From Bacteroidaceae bacterium (GTDB lineage Bacteria > Bacteroidota > Bacteroidia > Bacteroidales > Bacteroidaceae), in contig JAFUAH010000025.1 in the NCBI GenBank assembly GCA_017464345.1, positions 26,433 through 90,432 of the forward strand: 64,000 nt of DNA. The letters are read 5' to 3'. Made by a program: the position numbers and the translations under genes. Numbering within the stretch: the first letter of the stretch is position 1; every line of letters starts with the position of its first letter. Shown in pieces: positions 52,851 through 61,494 of the stretch. Below the pieces are notes generated by a model. It ran no database searches and was not told where the DNA came from. It was given only the letters and a program-made list of their open reading frames with translations.

Positions 52851-53969
52851 TTATGCCTTGCTGCACGGCCCGCATTTGATAGAAGTATCACGCCCATGCT
52901 GCAAATCGTCAATAAGTTGCAACAGGTTTCTTGCAGCAATCTCTGCATTCCAGATTTCTGTAATTGTTTTATAAGCTGCACGCCCCATTTTTTGTCTTTC
53001 GACCGGATGCTCTATTAACCATTTAACATTTTCATAGAACCTTTGTTCTGATGAGTAAGTCAGGCCACTTATTCCATCCTCAACCAAATAAGGTACAGAA
53101 CCAATAGCGTTGTTCGCCACAACGGCACAAGCACTATTCATGGACTCATTCATCACAGCCCCCCATCCTTCGTTACGGTCACTCGTAAAAATAAATATTT
53201 CACTTCGTTCCATTGCAGACCGCGCTTCATTCATGGGCAATGCTCCAGTCATCTTTACACATCCGTCCAATTTTTTTGAACGAATCAAAGCGCGACACTT
53301 TTCATCAAGGCTTCCACTACCAATCATTTTTAAGTGAAAATCGCAATCATGTTGCTTCAGATACTCAGCCAATTTGATTGCTAATTCTGGGTGTTTCCAT
53401 CCTATGGGTCTTGCGACCCATAGGATGGAAACACCCAGAGGTGCTTCAATCTTTTCTTCCTTTTGCTGCATTAATACGTCCAACGATTTATACGTTTTCA
53501 TTTCTGGGAAATACCCCCACTTATAGCAGCGATTTTTGAAGAAGCCCAATAAATTGACATCTTGTGCCGTATAGGCACTACTGCAAAGAAAATACATTCT
53601 GCGTGTTTTCCAAGCCTTCAGCCAATGAATAGGTGCTTTCAGATATCGCAATCGACTTTTGAAGAGGCGTTCAGAGCAGCGAAACGTCAATCTCCCCGCT
53701 TCATACCTCTTTCGCGTGAGATCTAAATTCTCGGCATCAGTAATTACAGCATCAGCTCCATCTATAATAGACTGAACCTCCTTATTGGCTGACGATGAAA
53801 TATCAACCAGATAGGGCGCTTTCAATTCCTTAAATCCAGAAAGAGTTCTCCATGCTGTCATGGCTGTTGTCGCCACAAAGCAAAATTGTCCACCAGTCGC
53901 TTTCCAAGCTGCATCACAAAAAGGCTTCTGATGAGGGCTTAAATAGTTTGAAATAAACACCAATTTCAT
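52851..53969 (-). CDS. Glycosyltransferase family 4
   Basis: 372 residues, GT-B fold. It opens KLVFISNYLSPHQKPFCDA, and the donor domain has SILWVARPIGWKHPELAIKLA, KMTGALPMNEARSAM, and TSDRNEGWGAVMNESMNSACAVVANNAIGS, the E-x7-E region of GT4 enzymes. The codons for SILWVARPIGWKHPE form a perfect 25-bp inverted repeat (53386-53439), yet the protein reads through naturally on both sides. The start follows a 103-base A+T-rich gap after the polymerase gene. Specificity unknown. Confidence 0.93.
   Translation of the reverse strand: MKLVFISNYLSPHQKPFCDAAWKATGGQFCFVATTAMTAWRTLSGFKELKAPYLVDISSSANKEVQSIIDGADAVITDAENLDLTRKRYEAGRLTFRCSERLFKSRLRYLKAPIHWLKAWKTRRMYFLCSSAYTAQDVNLLGFFKNRCYKWGYFPEMKTYKSLDVLMQQKEEKIEAPLGVSILWVARPIGWKHPELAIKLAEYLKQHDCDFHLKMIGSGSLDEKCRALIRSKKLDGCVKMTGALPMNEARSAMERSEIFIFTSDRNEGWGAVMNESMNSACAVVANNAIGSVPYLVEDGISGLTYSSEQRFYENVKWLIEHPVERQKMGRAAYKTITEIWNAEIAARNLLQLIDDLQHGRDTSIKCGPCSKA
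53386..53439. repeat. Perfect 25-bp inverted repeat inside a glycosyltransferase gene
   Basis: The left arm 53386-53410 and right arm 53415-53439 are exact reverse complements around the loop TTGC; each arm contains GTGTTTCCATCCTATGGGTC or its complement. The coding frame stays open through it. Confidence 0.95.
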
Positions 53970-54072
53970 AAGACTTATAGAAATCTAATATTTATCCTTA
54001 GCCTTGCTAATATAAAAAACATTTGAAAGATGTTTACAATCCTCTATGCTCAAACATGAGCTAAAATCAGCA

Positions 54073-55335
54073 TTATATCTTAATTTTTGTCTTATTCCAC
54101 TTTTGCATTATCATATACAACCAAAAAGGCAGACAAATAAGATATACATAATTAATCAAATTAGTCGCTAAATAGCCCCTTGAAATCGTGTTATAACAAT
54201 ATCCGTTGAATAAAGCTAAAGCTAATATGGCACCCGGTGATGTTGAGTGAGCACGGTAATTCGTCCAAAACAAATTCACAAACCAGCCCAACAACAAGGG
54301 CCACAAAATGACACCTAACCAACCAAAAGAAAAGAATCCCTCCGTGAAATAAAGAAAAATAGCTCCATGATCCGCCGTACCTATAATTTTAATCTGAGAC
54401 CTCATCAAATAACGCCCGTCTGGTTTCCAAGGGAATACAGAACGAGGTATAGGTGATAGTAATGCGTTTAAAATTGGTTCGAAATATACATAATCATGTT
54501 CGCGTTGACAGTAATCCATTGTGACAGCAGAGAACCAATACACTGAATAATTTTCATCTGCGCCTCCTTTAATATCATTGTAGGAAATTTCATTAAGAGC
54601 CTCACGATTAAGGCCTTTACTATATTGTCTTGTCTTATCCATTATGCTAAAGCCTAAAAAAACGCCTGTAGCTAAAACAATCGCATATACATAGTTCACA
54701 CGACGTGGACAAGGCCATAAATAATAAACAGTAATCGCAGATGCTATCATAACGACCAACCTCGCACGAGTGCCTGCGAAAATAAATGAGATAACTATAT
54801 ACAGCATTAAAGGTATATACCACCATTTCATACCCTTGACTTTTCCCCTCATGAGGAACAAGCTGAATGCAGCTTCATAAAGATAGAGAAGTTCCAAGAA
54901 ATAATGCTCTATGTCGTTATGCACTAAATTAAGTTCATTGTCTTCTGCAAAAATACTGAAATGCACCCCACGGAAAGAGGAATAGCCAACGAAAGCTAAA
55001 GCAAAGCACAATATCGCAGCCCACTCCATCCGTTTGAGCTTAAAACAATTATTCCAATGACTGAAAGATACATTTATCTTCCTCGTAGAAGCAAAAAGTA
55101 AACAGATATAGGAAAGTAAGGCTCCGACATGAAACAACGCCAAGTTGGTTTTAGCATCTACATGATACCTCTCATTGCCACCTGTATAATACGGAACTAT
55201 GCAATAATAGACATAAACCATACTTATGATAGTAAGAGGATGAAATATGAGAGCCCGATCCTTACTAAATACCACCTTACAGAAGTAACCTACAATCAGA
55301 ACTATTAAAGCAAAAACAGACAATTGTACTATCAT
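54073..55335 (-). CDS. O-antigen/capsule repeat-unit polymerase (Wzy-like)
   Basis: 420 residues, strongly hydrophobic, with about eleven to twelve membrane segments and a larger external loop at about 225-320 (NREALNEISYNDIKGGADEN, then PIPRSVFPWKPDGRYLMRSQ). That topology and the P-R-x-x-x-P-x-K-P pattern in the loop are as in oligosaccharide repeat-unit polymerases of the Wzy type, which join lipid-linked repeats in the periplasm. It lies between a flippase (2 bases upstream) and a glycosyltransferase. Wzy proteins vary widely, so the call rests on topology and position. Confidence 0.88.
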   Translation of the reverse strand: MIVQLSVFALIVLIVGYFCKVVFSKDRALIFHPLTIISMVYVYYCIVPYYTGGNERYHVDAKTNLALFHVGALLSYICLLFASTRKINVSFSHWNNCFKLKRMEWAAILCFALAFVGYSSFRGVHFSIFAEDNELNLVHNDIEHYFLELLYLYEAAFSLFLMRGKVKGMKWWYIPLMLYIVISFIFAGTRARLVVMIASAITVYYLWPCPRRVNYVYAIVLATGVFLGFSIMDKTRQYSKGLNREALNEISYNDIKGGADENYSVYWFSAVTMDYCQREHDYVYFEPILNALLSPIPRSVFPWKPDGRYLMRSQIKIIGTADHGAIFLYFTEGFFSFGWLGVILWPLLLGWFVNLFWTNYRAHSTSPGAILALALFNGYCYNTISRGYLATNLINYVYLICLPFWLYMIMQKWNKTKIKI

Positions 55336-55337
55336 AA

Positions 55338-56861
55338 TTATGCTTTTCTTAAAGTGGAACGCACAGATATAATGATACTCTTAATACCATTCTTTTCTTC
55401 ACTGGTGAGACCTATAGAATAGATCAAATAGGCGTATACCAATGCTGTAATCATCACATTGATGAGTATTCCCCATACACTATTCAAATCGTGATATACG
55501 AGCAGACAAATTCCCGCAGACAACAAACACGGTGGCAATATTTGTACGACTACATTTTTCACAAAAAACCTCACCTTAAGATCTGCAATCCTTCTCATAA
55601 TAATAACTCTACAGACTGAAGCAAAGGACTCTGCTAACATATACACGACCATAGCCATGCTAGCAGAAGCTCCCAAAAGCAGAAGGGCGATGGAGACTGG
55701 TAGGGCAGACATTCGCAGACAAGATACAATAATAGAGAACCATTTAATATTTCCAATAGCTTGATTTGCAGATATTAGCCCTATCGTAAGCTGGGAACAC
55801 AAACTTGCTATTATCATCATTCGCGCAAAGAAAACAGTATCAGGTGGATACTCTCCCAACCATATTTTTAGAATATCTGGCAACATCACACAGATTGGAA
55901 TAGCCAGCATTGCCATCAAAGAAAAACCTATTTTTCCCGCTGTCATAGATAGCCTCATCGTTTTATCCAAATCTCCACTTCCATAACTTTTTAATATCTG
56001 CGGTTTTATGGAATTTATTGCCGAAGCAGAAACCAGAAAAAGAGGACTTTCAACATGGCTGGACAAAGCAAAAACAGCATTGGTCGAAGGACCAAAAAAT
56101 TTATTAAACATGAGTGCATAACCTTGCCTGTTTGCAACAGCACCAAAAACATCCAAAAGTGTCCATCCTGCAAAATGTATCATATCTTTTATCCTCCGGA
56201 AACCAACTAATTGCAATGAAGTAATCTCACGATATCTCATCAGAGAATACATTGAGAAACAGGAAAGGGGAACAAAACTAATGAATGCCATAAAGATTCC
56301 ATAAAGAACCAACTTATCCATTAAAGAATACAATACAATAAAAGCAATCATCAATTTTAAAGCTGAATCTAAAATCCCAGCGATAGCTATTAGCCAAAAC
56401 TGTTCATTAGCTATTACCATGGCTCTGAATGGAGTTGCAATAACATTAATAAACAACGTCATTACCATACAATGGAAGACTATGATAGACGCTCCAACTC
56501 TGTCTGGTGGAATATTTAAGAATCCATCAAATAAAAAGATACCTATCAATTCCAATAGAACAGCTAAAGCCCCCCCCATATATAAATGGAGTGAGAAACA
56601 AGAAGAAAAAACAGATTTTGTCTCTGTATTTCTCTGTTCTCCCATGCTTACAGATATAAAACGGACGGATGTTTGAGACAAAGACTCCGAAATAAATGTA
56701 ATCAAAGCTATTACGCCAGCAATAAGGTTGTATATACCATAATCAATTTCTCCAAGTGACTGAAGAATGATACGAACAGTCAACAAGTTGAACACAACAT
56801 TCAAAATGAGCTGAATGTAATTGATGCCAGTGTTAACGGCAACTCTATGAGCATTAGTCAT
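55338..56861 (-). CDS. Polysaccharide flippase (Wzx-like), second of two
   Basis: 507 residues, about fourteen membrane segments with little outside the membrane. It opens MTNAHRVAVNTGINYIQLILNVVFNLLTVRIIL, the start of MOP-superfamily polysaccharide exporters, and RFISVSMGE and MFNKFFGPSTNAVFALSSHVESP fit that family. It would flip undecaprenyl-linked repeat units across the inner membrane. It forms a tight pair with the polymerase. A 197-base gap without recognisable features separates it from the sialyltransferase-like gene. Confidence 0.93.
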   Translation of the reverse strand: MTNAHRVAVNTGINYIQLILNVVFNLLTVRIILQSLGEIDYGIYNLIAGVIALITFISESLSQTSVRFISVSMGEQRNTETKSVFSSCFSLHLYMGGALAVLLELIGIFLFDGFLNIPPDRVGASIIVFHCMVMTLFINVIATPFRAMVIANEQFWLIAIAGILDSALKLMIAFIVLYSLMDKLVLYGIFMAFISFVPLSCFSMYSLMRYREITSLQLVGFRRIKDMIHFAGWTLLDVFGAVANRQGYALMFNKFFGPSTNAVFALSSHVESPLFLVSASAINSIKPQILKSYGSGDLDKTMRLSMTAGKIGFSLMAMLAIPICVMLPDILKIWLGEYPPDTVFFARMMIIASLCSQLTIGLISANQAIGNIKWFSIIVSCLRMSALPVSIALLLLGASASMAMVVYMLAESFASVCRVIIMRRIADLKVRFFVKNVVVQILPPCLLSAGICLLVYHDLNSVWGILINVMITALVYAYLIYSIGLTSEEKNGIKSIIISVRSTLRKA

Positions 56862-57058
56862 AAATAGGGGCTAGAGTATTCAACAAAACAACCAATGAAT
56901 GGAATAGAAAAGAAATATTTCTCTCTGGCAGGTTGCTTATAATGCTTTTCTTGTGCTACGTAACATGAGGCAATCCATAGCTTAATGTCTTTCTTACGTT
57001 AGTCTTTTGAGCAGGTTTTATAATTATAAATGAATAGCTTTTTTATAAGAATATTTTT

Positions 57059-58099
57059 CTACATAACGTCCACTCCTATCCGTTCGAAAAATCGAATTAG
57101 ATTGTCGTTTTGCTCACCACACTGAAGGAAGAGCGACGTAACATGAAAACCCATCTTGCGAGCACTCATCAATCCTGCACTCTTGATGCCTAAAATCTTG
57201 ATGGTATCCTTTTGAGAAGCCAAGGAAAGATAGAGACTTTCTGCCCCTATGCTCTTCTCTAAGATGGTACAACCCTCAAATACAGGCCAGACAAGTTCTT
57301 CGCGTGGATGGAACTTACAGAAGATTTGCCTTCCTTCTACACTGGCTTGTTCTTTTAAATGAGCAATGACTGCCTTAACTTTTTCGGGATTAAGATAAGT
57401 TACAAGTTTATCTACAATGAGTAAAATTGAACCGTCAGGGATATTTAAGCTTTTGACATCATATAGTGATTTAACACCCGTCAGGTATTCTTCATCCGAT
57501 ATACCTACAAGTTCACGTTTTGAACGGTATGGTTCTCTAACCGCATTAGGATATAGAGTATAAACTTGCTTGAAGAAACGTAGCCCACCCATTGCTTCGA
57601 AGTCTCGGTCATAAATGACACCTAATCCCATTAGATACTTGAAAAAGAATTTTCTTATAGTGTAAGTGATTGTATATTTGTCAAAACCTACATGAGTATC
57701 TATGTTGGGGAAATAAGAGAGTATTCCATCCTCCAACCAGATATATTGGGTATCTTTATTCTGTTTCTTACAGCATTTCAAACAATACTGAACAGGAGGT
57801 GTCCAGTCACAGACTGCAAATACTCTGTCGTATGGTTTGACAATCTGTTTTCTTAACAGCTTATTATCTTCACGGTGCCACTTTATTCTTGCTTTTAAGG
57901 TCTTGTTTTCTGCAGGAAAGTTACCCGTCAAGAATAGGCATGTTTCAAAAACAGCTTGTAATTTGACCTTTAGTTCATCACCAAGGTTGAAATCCCGGAA
58001 CAGTACCAAATGATTCTCGTCATCCTTGAATCGCCCCTGCGAGAGACCACAAGCAAGAATCAGATGTGCTTGAGTATGGCAAACAAATAGGTTTCTCAT
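57059..58099 (-). CDS. Sialyltransferase-like glycosyltransferase (CMP-sugar type)
   Basis: 346 residues. Two features known to be shared by bacterial sialyltransferases of families GT38, GT52 and GT80 are visible: an E-D-G motif at 123-125 (in QYIWLEDGILSYF) and an H-P motif at 264-265 (in IFCKFHPREEL), with a Ser at about 307 (GIKSAGL) where those enzymes have a conserved Ser/Thr. There is no signal peptide. It follows five bases after the PfkB kinase and lies in the same cassette as a CMP-sugar synthetase, which supports a CMP-activated donor. The exact family and sugar are inferred; the overall sequence is divergent. Confidence 0.75.
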   Translation of the reverse strand: MRNLFVCHTQAHLILACGLSQGRFKDDENHLVLFRDFNLGDELKVKLQAVFETCLFLTGNFPAENKTLKARIKWHREDNKLLRKQIVKPYDRVFAVCDWTPPVQYCLKCCKKQNKDTQYIWLEDGILSYFPNIDTHVGFDKYTITYTIRKFFFKYLMGLGVIYDRDFEAMGGLRFFKQVYTLYPNAVREPYRSKRELVGISDEEYLTGVKSLYDVKSLNIPDGSILLIVDKLVTYLNPEKVKAVIAHLKEQASVEGRQIFCKFHPREELVWPVFEGCTILEKSIGAESLYLSLASQKDTIKILGIKSAGLMSARKMGFHVTSLFLQCGEQNDNLIRFFERIGVDVM

Positions 58100-58104
58100 A
58101 TCTC

Positions 58105-59142
58105 TTATCTCTTTACTCTTCCACTGGCATCACCCTCCATCAAGTTCTCTACCTCTTGGACCATGACCCAGTTATAATCTCCTTTTAAGGTATGTTTCAA
58201 GCAACTAGCGGCAGTGGCGAACTCCAATGCCTTCTGTTCACCATTATAGTGCAACAAACCAAAGATAAGACCGCCCATGAAACTGTCGCCACCACCCACA
58301 CGGTCAACAATATCGGTGATATCATAGCGGCGGCTCTCCAATAGTTCTTCACCATTGTACAACACACCACCCCATGTGTTATGGTTGGCATTGATGGCAC
58401 CTCGAAGGGTGATAGCCATCTTTTTGCAGCGTGGGAACTTCTTCATCATCTGCTGGCATACGCTGATGAAGATCCGTTGGTCTATCTCACCACCTGTGCT
58501 TTCAACGTCAAAACTCTCTGGCTTGATACCGAAGACCTTTTCACAGTCTTCCTCGTTTCCAAGAATAATATCACAACCAGCCACTAACTCAGGCATCACC
58601 TCAGAGGCTTTCTTACCATATTTCCACAGGTTGCCGCGGTAATTGATGTCACAGCTGACGGTGACGCCCAGCTCATTGGCAGTATTGATGGCTTTCAGGC
58701 ACTCTTTAGCTGTATTCTCAGACAAGGCTGGTGTGATACCTGTCCAATGGAACCAGTTAGCATCCTTTAAGATTTCTTTCCAGTTAATAGATCCAGGTAA
58801 AACGGTGGCTATGGCACTATCCTCGCGATCATAGTACACTTTGGAGGGACGTGCGTTGCTACCGGTTTCCAAATAGAGGATGCCCATGCGTTTACCTGAA
58901 CGCTGAATATGGTCAACGCCTACCTTATGCCCCCGCAAATCCATAATGCAACGTTCCGCAATTGGATTGTCAGGAAGGCAGGTGATATAATCGGTTTCTA
59001 TACCATAATTGGCCAGTGATACGGCCACGTTAGCCTCAGCACCGGCATAGCTCACATCAAAACGGTTTGCCTGTATGAGCTTTAGATAATCTGGTGCCCC
59101 CAGCCGTACCATTATCTCTCCAAAAGTTACTACTTTCGCCAT
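58105..59142 (-). CDS. PfkB-family kinase, 2-keto-3-deoxygluconate kinase-like
   Basis: 345 residues. It opens VVTFGEIMVRL as KDG kinases do, has the first ribokinase signature region in SYAGAEANVAVSLANYG, SCDINYRGNLW in the middle, and DIVDRVGGGDSFMGGLIFGL at the C-terminal signature with the catalytic Asp. KDG kinase phosphorylates a 3-deoxy-2-keto sugar acid. Here it sits one base after the aldolase and five bases before the transferase gene, so its substrate may be the sugar acid made by this cassette and not a catabolic intermediate; that is inference. Confidence 0.92.
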   Translation of the reverse strand: MAKVVTFGEIMVRLGAPDYLKLIQANRFDVSYAGAEANVAVSLANYGIETDYITCLPDNPIAERCIMDLRGHKVGVDHIQRSGKRMGILYLETGSNARPSKVYYDREDSAIATVLPGSINWKEILKDANWFHWTGITPALSENTAKECLKAINTANELGVTVSCDINYRGNLWKYGKKASEVMPELVAGCDIILGNEEDCEKVFGIKPESFDVESTGGEIDQRIFISVCQQMMKKFPRCKKMAITLRGAINANHNTWGGVLYNGEELLESRRYDITDIVDRVGGGDSFMGGLIFGLLHYNGEQKALEFATAASCLKHTLKGDYNWVMVQEVENLMEGDASGRVKR

Positions 59143-59143
59143 A

Positions 59144-60679
59144 CTATTCTATCATCTGATAAATAGATGTCACATCCAAAGTTCTGTAAATAGACGGGGT
59201 GAGAGATTTCATCTGATGACCACAGGTCTTGGCATAACTGCTGAAGATCTCGTTGTTCTCGTGGGTCAGCGAAACCTCCTTCTCAGACAGCACACTGCCC
59301 GGATAGCCGTCATAGCCCACCAGATAGACTTCTCCATCAGTCAGGTTCAGACCAAGCTGGATAGCCACGGTTGTAACAGAATCCTTATACTCATCAATGA
59401 AGGAGATATCCTTCAGCTCGTAGGTGCTGTTTCCTGCATACTCTGGCACCTCAGTTCCCATTGTTCTGGGATATGGAGGAAGCACACAGGTTCCTGCATA
59501 CTTGGCTTTCCCCACGTTGGAAGTCAAACGATGACCTTCATTACCCACAAGACAGTAGAAAGTCGATTCCTTGCGACCCAAGAACAGTTTTGCATGTCGT
59601 GCAGTGGCAAGGACTAAAGCTGTATCTGGGTGATGGTCAAGATACTCGCAGATGGCCGCAACATGCTCTGCCACGGTATTACCGCCACCAATCACCAAAA
59701 CTTGTTTGAACTTTTTGGAAACATCAAGGACTGGATACTTAGCATTATCCTCTTTTTTGTCCTTACGGTTGTCTAGTGCCCGCACAATGCTGTTAAAGGA
59801 ATATACGCGGTTGCTTACCCATTCCATTACCTCCTTCTGGGGGAAAGAGTTGGCACCTGAAATCATATAAGGCAGACTACTTCCCCAACGATATTTCTCA
59901 TAAAGAGGCATAAAGGTCTGGACAGCATCACCCAGTTCGTTGAAGTTCACCTTCAGTCCTGCATGCTTGTTCAGATAGGTGAGCAGAAGCTCCATATTCA
60001 GGTTTCCAGCACCACGCCCCATGCCAAGGATTGTGGCATCCACGCTATCCACACCACATTCCATAGCCGTGAGGGTATTGATGAGCCCCAACTGAAGGTT
60101 GTTATGTCCGTGGAAACCAATCTGACAAGTGAGATACTTCTTTAGGTTGGCAATGATGACGCGCACTTCATTAGGTGAAACACTTCCGTAAGAGTCCACC
60201 ATATTGAAGATTTTGATAACACCATTCAACTTAGGAAGCTTTTCCAACAAACCCTCATATTGTTCCCACTTGGACATATACATCACGTTGAAGGCTACTT
60301 CAAAACCGTACTCTTTCACCTGCTCTGCCAGCACAGCTGCTCTGTCCAGTTTCTTGGGGTCAACCGCCATACGGATCATATCCACCACACCCATTAAGGG
60401 AGCAATCAGATGCTCCAAATCTTCAGACTTGGTACTCTTCTCATTGAGCATCACTGCCAGTTTCTGTTTGGAGTTCTCTCGGATGTGTTTTAATACAGAC
60501 AAAGGGCAATAGCCAAACTTACCGCAATACTCCTTCTGAGGAGTATTGCGGTAGCCTAATTCCAAATAGTCAATCGGGAGACCATTCATCGCCTTGATGT
60601 AGGCATCCACGGTATTTTCGTTGAAGTCCCAATTTGTGTAATATCCACCATCCCTCAACGTACAGTCAAGTATTTCCAT
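59144..60679 (-). CDS. DRE-TIM pyruvate aldolase fused to a Rossmann-like domain
   Basis: 511 residues from the ATG at 60679; an upstream start at 60715 would overlap kdsB by 32 bases. Residues 1-285 form an HMGL-like aldolase barrel: LDCTLRDGGYYTNW (D-x-T-L-R-D-G), the metal-binding H-G-H at 190-192 and DATILGMGRGAGN. These closely resemble 4-hydroxy-2-oxovalerate aldolases, which join pyruvate to an aldehyde. From about 325 a second domain begins (KQVLVIGGGNTVAEHVAAICEYL, with GGGNT at 331-335; VYLVGYDGY at about 451-459). It recalls DUF115/GT42-like Rossmann folds but is not assigned. Gene order suggests it makes an ulosonic-acid-type sugar for CMP activation. Confidence 0.88.
   Translation of the reverse strand: MEILDCTLRDGGYYTNWDFNENTVDAYIKAMNGLPIDYLELGYRNTPQKEYCGKFGYCPLSVLKHIRENSKQKLAVMLNEKSTKSEDLEHLIAPLMGVVDMIRMAVDPKKLDRAAVLAEQVKEYGFEVAFNVMYMSKWEQYEGLLEKLPKLNGVIKIFNMVDSYGSVSPNEVRVIIANLKKYLTCQIGFHGHNNLQLGLINTLTAMECGVDSVDATILGMGRGAGNLNMELLLTYLNKHAGLKVNFNELGDAVQTFMPLYEKYRWGSSLPYMISGANSFPQKEVMEWVSNRVYSFNSIVRALDNRKDKKEDNAKYPVLDVSKKFKQVLVIGGGNTVAEHVAAICEYLDHHPDTALVLATARHAKLFLGRKESTFYCLVGNEGHRLTSNVGKAKYAGTCVLPPYPRTMGTEVPEYAGNSTYELKDISFIDEYKDSVTTVAIQLGLNLTDGEVYLVGYDGYPGSVLSEKEVSLTHENNEIFSSYAKTCGHQMKSLTPSIYRTLDVTSIYQMIE
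60520..60553. repeat. 14-bp inverted repeat inside the aldolase gene
   Basis: TACCGCAATACTCC at 60520-60533 and GGAGTATTGCGGTA at 60540-60553 with a 6-base loop. It lies near the start of the aldolase reading frame, which is undisturbed. Confidence 0.9.
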
Positions 60680-60683
60680 TGTC

Positions 60684-61430
60684 CTATTTCTGCAGCTTGG
60701 CTGACATGATTTCATTTACTTTCTTCAGGTCGTTAGGCGTATCTACCGCCACGGTCTCAGAATCCACTTCTATGAACTGCACCTTGTAGCCGCTCTCGAT
60801 GAAGCGCAGAATCTCAATATCCTCAATCGCCTCAATCTTTGCCTTGCCGTACTTCTTTCCGTAATCACAGTAGAACTTCAGAGCGGCAGGAGTAAAGCCA
60901 TACACACATACTTGCTTGTAGTAAGCATAGTCAATGCGTCCTTTCGGATAAGGTGCTGTAGAACGGGTCAGGTAGATGCCAATTCCTTCTTTGTTGGTGA
61001 TGACTTTAGGGATAGTGAAATTCACCACATCCACAGGGTCGGTAATCTTGGTCATCAGGTTGGATACCTGAAGTTCCTTGTTGTCAAAGAACGGAAGAAT
61101 AGCCTTCTCCATCACCTCAGGCTCCATCAGCGGCTCGTCGCCCTGGATGTTCACATAGAGGTCGGCAGGAATATTCTCTGCTACCTCACCAATGCGGTCT
61201 GTGCCGGTACGATGTGATGTAGAGGTCATGATACAATTCATATCGAACTTCTCGCAGGCATTATAGATGCGCTGGTCATCTGTAGCCACGTAGAGCTTGT
61301 CAAAATACTTCACTTGGCTGGCGTGTTGATACACCCACCAGATCATTGGCTTACCACAAATATCAGCCAAAGGTTTGCCCTGGAAGCGAGAACTCTCGTA
61401 ACGGGCGGGGATAACTCCGATAATTTTCAT
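60684..61430 (-). CDS. kdsB: KdsB-type CMP-ulosonic acid synthetase
   Basis: 248 residues, the usual length. It activates a 3-deoxy-ulosonic acid (Kdo in known cases) with CTP. Landmarks: IPARYESSRFQGKPLADICGKPMI (nucleotide loop), VATDDQRIYNACEKF, STSHRTGTDRIGE, and VNIQGDEPLMEP with the metal-binding Asp. LTRSTAPYP and VDTPNDLKKV close the sequence. It could be a second copy dedicated to this locus, separate from a housekeeping gene for lipid A core; no other copy is in the window. It is 4 bases upstream of the aldolase, so the two are surely cotranscribed. Confidence 0.93.
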   Translation of the reverse strand: MKIIGVIPARYESSRFQGKPLADICGKPMIWWVYQHASQVKYFDKLYVATDDQRIYNACEKFDMNCIMTSTSHRTGTDRIGEVAENIPADLYVNIQGDEPLMEPEVMEKAILPFFDNKELQVSNLMTKITDPVDVVNFTIPKVITNKEGIGIYLTRSTAPYPKGRIDYAYYKQVCVYGFTPAALKFYCDYGKKYGKAKIEAIEDIEILRFIESGYKVQFIEVDSETVAVDTPNDLKKVNEIMSAKLQK

Positions 61431-61494
61431 TGTCTATAATACTTTATATAATTATTTCGTGATTTTTTCCTGGCTTATTTCCAAATTCATGTTA

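Noticed and set aside
60680-60715. Longer N-terminus of the aldolase
   Set aside because: It would overlap kdsB by 32 bases and add residues before the conserved barrel start; the inner ATG leaves a 4-base gap with an AGGA site before it.
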